From: Mycoemilia scoparia
Lineage: Eukaryota > Kickxellomycota > Kickxellomycetes > Kickxellales > Kickxellaceae
Assembly (NCBI GenBank): GCA_027575805.1
Contig: JANBPU010000006.1
Span: forward strand, 10,004 to 74,003
DNA: 64,000 bases
Direction: 5' to 3'
Shown here: one piece after another, positions 32,402 to 43,473 of the stretch
How the letters are laid out: the number at the start of each line of letters is the position of its first letter
Position numbering within the stretch: the stretch's first letter is position 1
Program-made: the position numbers and the translations under genes
Notes under the pieces: model-generated
The model's input: only the letters and a program-made list of their open reading frames with translations
What the model was told of the DNA's origin: nothing
Databases searched by the model: none

Positions 32402-34349
32402 TTATATTACTTTTGCTGGAGCTGGAATTCGTGGGTATTCAGCTGTATGCTTCTGATTGTCCATGGCAAGCGATGTGGTTGTAAACAGGTTAGGGTTCTC
32501 TTGTTGGATGTTACTGGGCCCTGGCCTTTCGTGGGAGTTTAAGCTGTGGAGAGAAGCAGCAGATGGGTTATACCCACCCCTCCTGCCAGAGTTGGATTTT
32601 ATTGAGTAGGGCTTCCGACGCAAGACCAAAATCCAAATCTCGCTTCCAAAAAGCAGCCAACTTGCCAGTTTATAAGCTACTATGCCGCCAACAAAACCAC
32701 CTACACTTTCCACTTGTTTTGCCACATTCAGAATTGCACAGACAATAATAGCAATGCAGCCACACAGAGCCGTCAAGGAAGTCCACGTCATCTATTGAAA
32801 AGTTGTATGGCAGCCCCCGCCAAGAGATGTTACATTAGTTTCAATATTGAATAGCCTTAGAACATTAAAGAAGTATATACAAAGACCCGTTCATATTATG
32901 GTCTTACCATCTGAATCTTGCTGCGAGTGTCGCTGGTTAAAGCAAAGTGGTGGCTATATTTTTGGAATACATATCCGAAATAGGACAGAAGGACAGTCTG
33001 GATTAAAAATATAAAGGGAACCTCATAAGTTAGGATTATGATTCCAACTCGATACGGCGGATACGATCCTGCACCATACGAACCAGCACAGATGACAGCA
33101 GTCACGAGAAAATTAAAGCAAGAGATATAGCTTATCATTGAAATATAGCGAATCTTTTTAGAGTTGTAGATGCGCGAGATGACAAAGCCCCACCCTATAA
33201 ACAGACTGCAGTATATAGAGAATCCGACTATCCACGAACAGTACTGGACAATATGTTCGCCCATGGTTTGAAGTCTTTCTGGTAATATGAAAATGTTTAC
33301 TATAGGCGGTGGTAAATATATTTGACACAAGTTAGCAATATAGTAGGAATTGATCATAAAATATGCGCCTCCCCAGTGTGGCTTTAATTTGAACATACCT
33401 GCTAGGTAGAATTTTGCCGAAACATATAGCAGGAAGCGCCTATTAAATATAGATCTGCTGCACAAAATCTGACCAGCCCTAGCCAACGCCCATAAAAAGT
33501 TGAGTGCCAAAAGCACAACAAATATCCAACGCTGGGCTTTGAATCCCGAGCTTTGAAGAAGCCGATTCCATGGGCCTGGATCTGCATTGAGGTATTATTT
33601 GCAACAACGTGAAACAGTGTTAAATCAATGGTATCCACAATAGATTTATGCTGATTATAGTCTTGGTAGACATTTTCATGTAGCGAGTACTTGCCTTTCT
33701 CTAGCTGTACCGCCAAGGGCTTGTCGGAGGCTTCAAAGTGCTTCCTTAGCAAACTTCCTGTCTGATGCGACACCATGGCAAGCTCCACTCCGGTGGGCTT
33801 GTGTTGTAAGTACTGTCCATAAACTTCGCAAAATATCCCCCCAAAGGTATGACAATCCTTTTTTGAGCTAGAAAAAACCAATGCCTTGACAGGCATAGAT
33901 AAAGAGTCGCGGATTTTGGTTATTGCTTGATGCGAGTTTTGAAGTATCTGCCCATAATCAAAGCAGCCTGATCTTTCTGCATCCTCCCATAGGATTAACA
34001 GGACTGCTAGTAATGGTTCTCTTTGAACCTCATCTCTTTGGGCCAAACTCCTTTTGTTAAGCTGTGGAGAAACCTGGGAGCTTAAGATACATTTGCGATC
34101 GAATTTTGCTATAAACATAGAGGCAGTCATAGGTGATTCACTAGGCCCCCATTCATCCTGATAAAATTGGTATGCATCGAACGATAGACCAGGCTGGTTG
34201 ACCGTTGGCTGCTCGGGGGAGATGTCTAGAGCATCGAGTACTACCAGTTTCCCCGATACGGTTGTACAGTATAGTATAGTTACAATCAAAGCTAGCACCA
34301 CTGCTGGCCATGGCTTTAAAAAAGCAAGCGGTACCAAGGCGTGTAGCAT
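32402..34349 (-). CDS. Receptor-like 7TM protein with large N-terminal domain
   Basis: Minus strand. The likely start is ATG 34349 (MLHALVPLAFLKPWP, then a signal-like helix VVLALIVTILYC). A ~230-residue hydrophilic, presumably lumenal or extracellular domain follows (for example ALVFSSSKKDCHTFGGIFC). Next come about seven helices: RWIFVVLLALNFLWALARAG, then several to VGIIILTYEVPFIFLIQTVL in the part ending at 32908 (donor GTAA), and the last ones in the exon 32791-32402 (MTWTSLTALCGCIAIIVCAI). Around 33580 the frame changes; either a non-obvious intron or a one-base indel. The topology resembles GPCR-like fungal proteins, but I see no family motif. Tail Ser/Asn/Pro-rich. Confidence 0.65.
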
Positions 34350-34705
34350 GTACAAGGTAGCTATAAATAAATGGAAAGACCAAAGAGTACATAAAAGGAG
34401 GAAAACATGGTTCTGGAAGAGGGGATGGGGACTATAAATGAGGTCCAGATACCGTCAATATTGGAAGGTTTGAGTTGATGGCTTAATACGAAGGATAAGG
34501 GGGGGCAAATCCCTATTGTCAATATCCTTGAGTGTAGGATACGCAAATTGGAATAATTATAAGGACTTGCATTTTACTGAGAGGAAGAGAGCCCTAGACG
34601 GATGGCTTGGGCATTACATACTAATACACATGGCAATAATTTAGGCAATGTATGCACAAAGCAGGGATTTAGAGTGTGAAGGATAAGAATGTGCAACTTC
34701 AATAT
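34350..34705. other. Intergenic, 7TM gene promoter
   Basis: No gene seen. Confidence 0.5.
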
Positions 34706-34858
34706 AGCAGAGTCTCCTCTAAAAGAATACTAGGATATTACCTTGGATACCAGCCAATCATCGCTGTGACCCCAGCTAAAATGCAAGGGTTATGGACTGA
34801 TTTGCAGGGAATGCGTGAGGGTATCTGCCTGTTCCCTTTTGGCGGAGAGCTTGCCATA
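34706..34858 (+). repeat. Repeat B copy 7
   Basis: AGCAGAGTCTCCTCT to GGCGGAGAGCTTGCCA, with TTGGATACCAGCCAATCA and GATTTGCAGGGAATGCG; closest to copy 4. Confidence 0.85.
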
Positions 34859-35670
34859 CGCACAGTGTGTAATAGTCTTCTCAAATAATGCCTGCCATAG
34901 TGCGAGTATACAATAGAGAAACAGGCAATTGGGCATTGGCTAGAGTTGGTTCCAAATTTGTATTACTATTGCTCCCAAAGGCACCTCGCACAAATTGATT
35001 ATATTGCACCGTTCTTTCTGTATGTTCAAAATTGACCTTTGTGCCTTATGGACAAGCAAATATACTCTATGATGTTCGTTAATTGAATTTTTCAATCTAA
35101 ACATTTATGGCCAAAACCTGATTCTGTGGTAAACTGGCCAATAAGTCATTGGCCGCCAAAGATACCTTTTATTTGACTTTATTGCAAAAACCAGCTCGTA
35201 CTTGCAAAGGATGCTGTAGAAGTGTTTTGGAAAGCGGTGCTCCCCTCAACAAACTTTGCCATCAGCTCAAGTCCTGAAAGCGCTGATCCATGAACAATTC
35301 GACTAATCAGCATAGGGGACAATGCAATAAACCCGTGCTAGCAAGCTGATATTCGATCGTCATCATCATCATCATCATGGATTCGGCCTTGCCAGTTAAC
35401 AAAATAAACAATCTAGCCAACTGAAATGGAATGACGAAATTCCATCCAAAATCAAGAAAGGACCAGCGTTATAAAATTTCTTGGCTAAAAGGAATATGGC
35501 CACACCTGTCTCTATTAGAGTATCATTCTCACAACATTCATTTTGGCTTGGAGTAATACGAAATTCAACCAATCCGCTTCTGTTATCAAAAGCGCCAAGT
35601 CATCTGCCATAGTAGCATGTTGTTGTTGAGCATCCCACAGCGCTAGAAGTGTAAATTTGTTATTTTTGCT
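34859..35670. other. Intergenic
   Basis: No gene seen; a (TCA)n tract lies at about 35360-35379. Confidence 0.5.
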
Positions 35671-35773
35671 ATATGTATTATAATTTTTGAAGGGTGTCTT
35701 TTGTTAGACAACGATTGAAGAAGCAACCACAGCCAAATGAGTGACTAACCCTTAAAAAACAATATCCCATATG
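35671..35773 (+). repeat. Repeat A copy 5
   Basis: TATTATAATTTTTGAAGGGT, core CACAGCCAAATGAGTGACTA, end CCCATATGGG; the right end is degraded (CTTAAAAAAC). Confidence 0.8.
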
Positions 35774-35875
35774 GGCAATAATTTTTGAAGGGTGCATGTA
35801 GATAGGAGCAATCACAGCCAAACGGATGTCCAGTTTACTAGTAAACTTTCACCCTTCAAAAATAATCGCTCATAT
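35768..35875 (+). repeat. Repeat A copy 6
   Basis: Starts in the same CATATGGG that ends copy 5: AATAATTTTTGAAGGGTG, ACAGCCAAACGGATGTCC, the palindrome GTTTACTAGTAAAC and CACCCTTCAAAAATAATC. Confidence 0.85.
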
Positions 35876-36741
35876 TCCTATCTCAGTTCTACAACACCTT
35901 TTTGAATAAACTTAGAGGCGGAGGTATAGTCTTGTGCTATAATGGCTCTCCTTTGATAAATCGCATTCAGTTGTCCAGCACGAGTTTGGCACCTCGCCAC
36001 ATAGTTCGGTGCTTCTTGTTATAATGCAAATCCTGGACTTTGTAAGCTGGGGTTAGAGCCATCACCCAAATGGCCTGGTGTCTTGATTACCACCCCAGTT
36101 CCTTGTCAATCTGATTGTAACATGGTCGTACCCAATTTGCTAGCCCAGCATCTGTCACCCCATTCCAAGCAACCAAGAGTTATTTCTTTGGCTGACAAGT
36201 GCTGACATTACAAAATGAACTGGCCAAAGAATGTGCTTAGCCTACTGCCGCTTTGTTTACTGCTTGGCTACAGAAAACACTAGCCAAATTGGCAGATGTC
36301 CATTGGCAGCCTTCTACTGTCACTGTGAATTTTGGAATCCACATCCCACAGTGGCGGCCCAGAGCTTGCTTGATGCTTAGATTTGACTCGTCTAAATAGG
36401 ATACTCCAAACCCAAACTTTGCCATCCAAAGCATGAGGTTTGCGCTGTATTCCCTCTCCCTCAGCCCTTTTAGTGGGATGTAGCGAATGCTGTGCCTGGC
36501 CTTTCGAGAGAAAACCCTTGGTTTGTAGTATGCACCGAGAATTACCTGCTTTGCTTCTTCGCCTCTTTTATGCTTTACTGTCCTTCCTATATTTCAAGCC
36601 GCTACCACCAACGCTATCCTACTCTTCCTTTCTGATATTCCTATTTCAGCCAACCTTTTCCTCACATAACCACCCCCTACATCATCCGTAAACCAACTTA
36701 TCTACTCAGTCAAGGCATTTGTCCCACCACAGCATTAGCAT
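35876..36741. other. Intergenic, GH16 gene upstream
   Basis: No gene seen. CT-rich sequence (TCTTCGCCTCTTTTATGC, TTCCTTTCTG) before 36700 is the probable promoter. Confidence 0.5.
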
Positions 36742-38220
36742 ATGAATTCCGCATTTAAAGCTTGGCGCAAGCGCGTCGAGTGGAAGTCCCATGGCTGGTG
36801 CAATGTGTTCACTGTATCCTTTATCGTTGTCGCCCTGCTGTTTGTATTTATAGGCCTGCCAATTCTTGGCCAAAACAATTGGGGTAGGCCACGGAAGTCA
36901 CATTCAAGTGCCAATTTGGCAGACGACCTGCGCTACAAGAAAATGTCCGACAATTACACCACGCTCAACCAGCCTCTCAAGCCAGAGAAGCTTCCCATTG
37001 ATGAAGATACACCAGAAAGCGCAAGGACTTGGACATCTTCAAACGGTGAGGACTGGGTTCTAGTCTTCAGTGATGAATTTAACGAGGATGGCCGCACATT
37101 CAACCCAGGCGATGACCCTGTATTTGAGGGTGTTAACCTGTGGTACTGGCCCACACAGGACTATGAATTTTACGACCCTGGCCAGCTGTCTACAAAGGAC
37201 GGAAAGCTTGTCATAACCATGGAAAAGAGCGATAAATACGAAGGCCATGACTATATTTCTGGAATGGCCCAGTCATGGAACAAGTTCTGCTTCCAGGGTG
37301 GATACCTTGAGGTCAAGGTCTCTCTGCCTGGTAATGGTGAATATCCTGGCTTCTGGCCGGCTGTTTGGACCCTTGGCAATCTTGGTCGTGCGGGATATGG
37401 TGCTACTACTGACGGGCTTTGGCCATACACATACAACTCCTGCGATGAAGGTGTTCTCGTTAACCAGACAAATCCAACCCTGTCCGGTCTTCCAGGGCAG
37501 CGTCTTAATGCCTGTGTCTGCAAGGGCGATCACCCCAGCCCTGGAATCGGCAGAGGCGCTCCAGAGATTGATATTTTCGAAGGGGCTGTTGCATGGGGCG
37601 GTGGGCCTACCATGTCAATGTCGTGCCAGGTTGCACCATTCGACTTCCACTACCAAATCCAAACAGACAAGACTGAAATCCTGACCACCCAGCCAAAAGG
37701 AGCAGTGAACTACACAGAGCACAACAGCTATATTGGAGGGCCCCTCCAGCAGAGTGTATCTGCAGTGCATCACATCGACAAGGCATGGTCAGGTGGAAAG
37801 GGTTACAACACATATGGGTTCGAGTATGAGCCAGGCAACAAGGGATATGTTCAGTGGTATGCTGGCCAAAAGGGCGTGTGGAGATTAAATGCTGATGCTA
37901 TTGGCGAAAACAAGCTTAGTCGAGTTGGCGCCCGCGTTATTCCTGAAGAGCCCATGTATATAATAATGAACTTTGGCATGTCAGATAGTTTTGGTGGTGT
38001 CGATTTCAACAATCTAAAGTTCCCAGCTCATATGTATATAGACTACGTCCGTCTTTACCAGCACCCAGACAAAATTCGTCTTTCTTGCGATCCGCCAGAC
38101 AGGCCAACTTCAAAGTATATACAAGACCATGCCCGTGCCTACTTCAACACAGACATCAAGAACTGGAAGGCAACAAACTACAGTCTCCCGGAATACTCTA
38201 TCAACAACAAATGCAAATAG
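36742..38220 (+). CDS. KRE6/SKN1-type GH16 protein (beta-1,6-glucan synthesis)
   Basis: Single exon, 492 aa. It is a type II membrane protein: short cytosolic N-terminus, then a helix VFTVSFIVVALLFVFIGLPI (about 22-41). The lumenal part is a GH16-like domain with WVLVFSDEFNEDGRTF, ISGMAQSWNKFCFQGGYLEV, YPGFWPAVWTLGNLGRAGYG and the catalytic-site motif GAPEIDIFEG near residue 275. It ends with YIDYVRLYQ. These match Kre6/Skn1, Golgi/ER proteins needed for cell-wall beta-1,6-glucan. Yeast homologues are about 720-770 aa; this one lacks most of the long cytosolic tail, as in many early-branching fungi. Several NxT/S sequons are present. Confidence 0.93.
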   Translation: MNSAFKAWRKRVEWKSHGWCNVFTVSFIVVALLFVFIGLPILGQNNWGRPRKSHSSANLADDLRYKKMSDNYTTLNQPLKPEKLPIDEDTPESARTWTSSNGEDWVLVFSDEFNEDGRTFNPGDDPVFEGVNLWYWPTQDYEFYDPGQLSTKDGKLVITMEKSDKYEGHDYISGMAQSWNKFCFQGGYLEVKVSLPGNGEYPGFWPAVWTLGNLGRAGYGATTDGLWPYTYNSCDEGVLVNQTNPTLSGLPGQRLNACVCKGDHPSPGIGRGAPEIDIFEGAVAWGGGPTMSMSCQVAPFDFHYQIQTDKTEILTTQPKGAVNYTEHNSYIGGPLQQSVSAVHHIDKAWSGGKGYNTYGFEYEPGNKGYVQWYAGQKGVWRLNADAIGENKLSRVGARVIPEEPMYIIMNFGMSDSFGGVDFNNLKFPAHMYIDYVRLYQHPDKIRLSCDPPDRPTSKYIQDHARAYFNTDIKNWKATNYSLPEYSINNKCK

Positions 38221-38433
38221 TAGCACGCACCCATACATCCATGTAACGAAGAAACCTCCATGATAACTCTTGATTCTTTCAACTAGATTTATTGTCAAAT
38301 TTCCTTATAAATTCAATTATTCTAAATATTGCTAAATTGGTGCGTGATTTGGTATATACCAGTCGGCATTAGGAGCTTATTCTTGGATATGTAATGGCGC
38401 GATCAATTTCTGGTTCAGCTTTGATACTTCCAT

Positions 38434-39956
38434 TCATTTTTGCCTATTGAAATAGGCCTTGCTGCTGACATGCCTTACTGGTAGCTGGGGGTATCTTCCT
38501 TGTGATCTTGGGCTGGGCATACTCTCTGTGTTTTTGCCCATTGCGTCTTTCCAGTTAATTCTTTTTTTATGGCCAGGGGTTTGTGCATCCTGGGCCATAT
38601 ATGTAATATTTTGGGTCGCATCTAGCTGCTGCTGGTGTTGCTGCTTAAATGGCATGCTGGAAATACCGTTAAAGTCCAAACTGGGGTATATGTTGCTGCT
38701 ATTGCTTGAAACCTATTTTTCAAGATATATTGGGCATTCAGTCTGTTTCCAATACTTTATGCTCTATTCATGGTTGATGCGGATAATACATACAACGCTT
38801 TTTGTCCCTGACTTCCGGGCGTGCGGATGAAATTTATTTGGCCATTGTGGATGGTGATTGCTATGACTTGGGTAATAGGCATGGTCTGCCTGTGGCCGGC
38901 TTGGTGTTGCCTCTATCTAATATGTCATGTCAATTAGATGGGAAACATGAAGATTAAATTCGCATACCTTCTAGCCAAACTTTAGAGATTGCCTTATCAT
39001 TTCAAACCTACCACCTTCCTGTGAAGCCCGGAGTATCTGCTGGAAACACTGGCCATCAAACTCTGTGACTTTTTCCGCTCGGCCTCAAGGTTAGCTTGCA
39101 AAATGGCAATCTTTTCGTTTAGGGCTATGTCAGACACATCAATAAACCGAATTCATGAGCAAGCCCACTCTTTGTCAACAGTTTAGTCTGTGGAACATAA
39201 AAAAACACAGTGAGAGAAAGTCTTACCAACAATAGTGGCTCTGTACTCATGCGAAATCTTGCTTGTATGGGACTCGCGCAACTTGGCATTCTCTTTTAAT
39301 TGGCAATTTTCGTATTGCAGATTTGTGAGCTCGCTTTCAACTTGGTAGTTCCAAAATCCAATTCCACGTTGGCATACATCAAGTATTGTACTTGGTCCAT
39401 ACCCGGCTAAAACAGTCTTTTTTTTTGTGGGATCAGTGATGACAAAAATATAGGGGCAAAAGATTTAACCATAGCAAATGGGGGATTGTATATACACTTT
39501 TTGCTCTCTTTCTCAGTTCTCTTGGCTATCTTACTGATTTAAAAAATTCGCCAGGTTCAATAACCACCTCGACAATCTTCGATCTGTGTTGATATGGCAA
39601 ATTCAAATGGCAAACTCCACATCATGGAAAATTTTGGATAATATCTGAGATGTGGGGATGATGTCTAACATACATGTCATGTATTAAATGGCTACATGCT
39701 ATACAATGGCCCTGTCCCTTTATAACTTCCTTGATGCACTGTGGGCAGTATATGTCTACAGCATGCACAATTTTTAAGAAAATCAAACACCTGTGGTTAG
39801 GCAGGGATGGGTATATGCTTCAGAATGCGTGTAAAGACATGTGAGAATTGCAACCCAAGACTTGCGAGAGCACGGTGTTATGTATGCTCGCCCTATACTG
39901 CCTGCCAGTGGAATGTGGCATTCTTGGTTGTTACAGTAAAGACAAGAGCCAGACAT
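38434..39956 (-). CDS. hei10: HEI10/Zip3-like RING protein (CCNB1IP1 type)
   Basis: Seven exons: 39956-39862, 39790-39674, 39583-39535, 39416-39227, 39124-39012, 38916-38794, 38712-38434 (321 aa); phases close throughout. An N-terminal RING starts CLYCNNQEC and continues TPCSR, HAVDIYCPQC, HCIACSH. After a short link comes GYGPSTILDVCQRGIGFWNY, the hallmark of HEI10 proteins (PSxILDICSRAxxFWxYQ), then a coiled coil (SELTNLQYENCQLKENAKL, IALNEKIAILQANLEAERKK). The tail is His/Ser/Gln-rich. HEI10 proteins are SUMO/ubiquitin-type ligases that mark meiotic crossover sites. The donor of exon 5 could be 39015 or 39012. The family is absent from budding yeast in this form but occurs in Sordaria. Confidence 0.9.
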
Positions 39957-40624
39957 CGCGTATAATTTTATAATTTAAATCATAAATGTGGATATATCGA
40001 TAATTTCAAAAACAGAAAGAGGTGAGCCATCGCGCTACTTGGTAAATAGCTAGATATCATTCGAGTAAGGCATTTATATAATGTAAAATGTTGTGTAGTA
40101 TTGCTAGAAGAACACTTCTAGGCGCATGAACTTACAAGAGATCCTACCTAGCATACAAAATTCAAGCTTCACATTCACAAAACAAAGTTGATTATTATTG
40201 CTGGGAAGTATTATTTTTGTAAAAAATGATAAAAAAGCGAAGTAAGTGGCACTGAAACCAAAAAGGAATAAAATAGCAGTAGGATGCAGTATTGGGCTAT
40301 TGTCAACATAATTAACGTCATTTATACTGAGCCCTTGGAGAATGATAAATAATGAGAAGTCAGAACATGGCAGTGTTCAGGAGCTACAATGTAGTCGCGC
40401 CCTCAAGGCAGTAGTGTAAAATTAAGAGGAGAACTGTTGGCATATCTCGCCAAAGCATAGATCCGGTCGGTCGTTGCCCAGGACTTATCCTTAAGCCATT
40501 CCAGGCGGTTAGATAACCTTCCCTTTCCTGCCCATCCAATATATCTTTTTACTCTGTATTTACTTTGTGCTCTGGCAGCATATTGACCTCAACACCAAGG
40601 AGTTCCAAGATATATACCGAGCCG
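39957..40624. other. Divergent intergenic region
   Basis: Promoters of hei10 (minus) and CAP gene 2 (plus). AT-rich; no gene seen. Confidence 0.5.
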
Positions 40625-41155
40625 ATGATGATGATGCTAGCCAAGTCAATCTATTTGGTTGTTTTGGCGATACTCCTTATGCAGGGATGTTTTTGCGTGC
40701 CAGTCTATCTTCGCTCGTGTAATGTCAGGCGTGTCCTGTGTCTAATAAACACGGAGCGAGTGCTACATGGATTGCATCCCTTGTCACTACACCATCAGTT
40801 TATGGAAGCAGCGTATAAACATTCGAAGATACAGGCAAAATACAGCGTCATGACGCATTCCGACCCGGCTGGCCGTCTCGGAAGGCGAATGGATCGTATG
40901 GGCTTTGAGTGGCATTCTGTTGGCGAAAACGTGGCGTCTGGATACCACAGCGAGGATGATGTGGTGCGTGCTTGGATGAAGTCCCCTCCACATCGAAAAA
41001 ACATTTTGAACCCACATAGCGTGTTTCTAGGGATAGCCAATGTTCAGGGCTATTGGACTCAGGAGTTTGGGTGTCCACTAGATTTAAAGTTTGCTGCTGA
41101 GGTCGCCCACAAAGCAGCCATCTGCCCACCACTGTCATCATTACCACTATATTAG
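40625..41155 (+). CDS. Secreted CAP/SCP (PR-1-like) protein 2
   Basis: Single exon, 176 aa from ATG 40625, the first of four tandem ATG codons; the frame extends upstream without an ATG. The signal peptide is KSIYLVVLAILLMQGCFC. The CAP domain has HSKIQAKYSVMTHSDPAG, VGENVASGYH, WMKSPPHRKNILNP and GYWTQEFGC, i.e. the full set of CAP motifs including the two histidines and HRxNI. Fungal CAP proteins bind sterols or fatty acids outside the cell. It faces CAP gene 3 tail to tail, only 293 bp apart, suggesting local expansion, although protein sequences have diverged. Confidence 0.92.
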   Translation: MMMMLAKSIYLVVLAILLMQGCFCVPVYLRSCNVRRVLCLINTERVLHGLHPLSLHHQFMEAAYKHSKIQAKYSVMTHSDPAGRLGRRMDRMGFEWHSVGENVASGYHSEDDVVRAWMKSPPHRKNILNPHSVFLGIANVQGYWTQEFGCPLDLKFAAEVAHKAAICPPLSSLPLY

Positions 41156-41448
41156 CAGCAGCAGCAGCAGCATCTAGGTCACAATATCACTGTATTTATT
41201 AGAAATTCCCAAATAAATGATTGTAACATTCAATAAATCCTTTCCTCTGGGCTTTTGGCTTTAAGATGCAGCACTAGGGCCATAAATAATTATACTTAAA
41301 ATGTTGATTAATTTTAACATTTAGAACTAAAAAAGATGAAAATGTATATGTCATTATAGGGGGGTGGTGATAGTAGTACTGAGTGTATATCTAAGCGAAT
41401 ACAATGCACTTCAATATGTCGTCAAATAGGGAAAAATGTGTTGGTGTT

Positions 41449-42408
41449 TTATTGGAAAGTGGAGCGCTTCTTCTTTGGGCATCTCTTGGCAACCTTCTTG
41501 CACTTCTTTGGCTTTCCAGGGGCCGCAGCACCAAGTGGTGGAGGCTGGGAAACAGGGGTTTGTGGTGCGGGTGGCTGAGGAGCATTGCGTGGGGTGCCGG
41601 GCTGTTGGGCGACGGGTTTCTGAGGAGCGGGTCCTGCAGGGGGAGAAGGCTGCGAAGGGGCACCACTGCCAGCAGAGGGCTTCTCAGCAGGAGTAGTGGC
41701 CGATGTTTCTGCAGTTGGTGCAGCAGAAGAGTTGGCTTCTGGGCTTGGCTTTGAAGGAGCTGAGGCACCAGGTGGGATGATAACTGGGTTTTCAGGGTCA
41801 GAGCAGTCAAGAGTGCTGAACTTCTTGTTCTGTGCTGGATCGCGCGGGGATGCGTAGTCAGCAGTGAAATAGTCGCCGGTTGTAGAAATACCAGCACCAC
41901 AAACGGTGGCATTGTGGTTCAGGATGTTTTCTCTGTGTCCAGGGTGGTTAATCCAGGCTTCAACGACATCGCGGGCCTTGGGGATTCCCCTGGTAAGATT
42001 CTCGAACGCCGTCAAGAAGTCCCAAGGAAGGCGCTCCATACGGGTCTGGAGATCCTTGGTCTGTGGGGAGAAGCCGTCGTGGGTAAGGTCAACTTTGCGC
42101 TGGGCCTGTTCCTCAGAGTGCTCAAGCGCAAGCTGTGCAAGCTCACTATTCACATTTTGTTCAAAAAGGAATACGATATGGTTAGCGAGATGTCGCTATT
42201 TTGTGGAGGTGGTGGCTTAACAAACAATGGGTGGTGGATAAAAAGGTTGGAGGGAAAATACTTACTTATTCCATGCCATATCTGGAAAACCATGCTTGCG
42301 GCGCTGGATATTGGTGTAGCAGCAGGTCTGTGTAGAGATGCCTGCCTGGGCCACCAGGGATGCGGCAGACACTGCTCCAAAGATGGTCAAAGAGGTGGTG
42401 AGCTTCAT
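41449..42408 (-). CDS. Secreted CAP protein 3 with Pro/Ala-rich basic tail
   Basis: Two exons: 42408-42266 and 42145-41449 (279 aa; donor GTAAGT, acceptor GTGAATAG, phase 2). Signal peptide MKLTTSLTIFGAVSAASLVA. The CAP domain includes AWNNELAQLALEHSEEQAQ, LTHDGFSPQ, FENLTRG, WINHPGHRENILNHNA and GDYFTADYASP. After residue ~175 comes a ~75-residue Pro/Ala/Ser-rich mucin-like stretch and a Lys-rich end (KPKKCKKVAKRCPKKKRS). Such a tail could be glycosylated and attach the protein to the wall; that is inference. The usual YW-QEF motif is changed to YFTADYA. A first-position CC pair (TQTCCYTN) follows the signal peptide. Confidence 0.92.
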
Positions 42409-43011
42409 TGTAGCTTTTCGGTATTGAGGAGGGAGATGTATAGGGGGATTGAGCGATAGAAGTGGAAAGGAAATGTGAAGTTAAAAAAGTATGGAGAGTG
42501 GCACTGCCTGCTCTTGTAAATGATTTCGTGGAAGGAGGGAAAATTGAGATATGGAGACCCAAGAGGGATTTGGAGCCAGACCCATGCTAATAAAGGATTT
42601 TCTAGGATGCCAATGTTTACATGTTATGCTGGATGTTGTGATGATGAGCTAGGAAGCGAAAATCCGGATTGCTACTTGTCTTTGATGTGATTGCTATCCG
42701 ATACGACTGCCCCACCATTTGTCTTTGTTTTCACGTCATTAAGCCGTTTACATGGCTTGCAGTATGCAAGGGCAAAGAGACAACTGTAAATGTTGCCTCA
42801 GTGATGCAGGGTCTGGCATTATTCTCCTTTGTGTAGCCTAGACCATTATAAAACCGCTTATCCTCTTCACACTAATGCACACTACCTTTTCAGCCTTGGG
42901 GTTCTTAAGCTTGGCACAGATCAGCATTGCCAGTGTAAAGGGCTCTACTGTTGTTGTTTCGGCATGCACAAAAACAGAAGACGCTTCTCTTGTCCCAAAT
43001 GCAATGTATGA
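42409..43011. other. Intergenic, CAP gene 3 upstream
   Basis: No gene seen. Confidence 0.5.
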
Positions 43012-43137
43012 GTGGTTCTCCATATAAAGTGAATCAGATGCTCTCCCCATACATTGCCGCAAATTTGGCCTATAAGTCATATGTTTTATAGGTCAGTACT
43101 AAAGAGATGATTCTGGTACATTTATAAAGGAGACTGT
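43012..43137 (-). repeat. Repeat B copy 8 (strongly diverged)
   Basis: GGTTCTCCATATAAAGTG, CATTGCCGCAAATTTGGCC and TTCTGGTACATTTATAAAGG align with the plus copies in reverse, but with gaps. Confidence 0.5.
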
Positions 43138-43473
43138 AAATATAGATTGCTGGCACAATGTTTTTATATAGATTCTATAAGTGGCGCTGGATTGCTAAAG
43201 ACCGCCAAAGCAGTGGTGCTAAGACATGCTGTACTTGAGAAGGTTTATTGATTAACTGAGAGCATTGCCACGATGATATTTTGCCAGTCTATTTAGATGT
43301 GGTTGTTCAGGGACTCTCATTTTTAATGTTTTGAGTACCAGAAATACTAATTGAGTGTTTTGCAGTTTATTGATGATCAATTTGGTAGGCAAGATGTGAT
43401 TCTGCCAGATATTTAATAAATGTTTGTTTGTGTATGACTCAAACAAAAACACTATACTGTAGAGATGTGCATA
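43138..43473. other. Intergenic
   Basis: 3' flank of the TMEM14 gene; no gene seen. Confidence 0.5.

Noticed and set aside
32046..32456. 136-codon frame on the plus strand
   Set aside because: It starts inside a family A repeat and runs antisense into the last exon of the 7TM gene.
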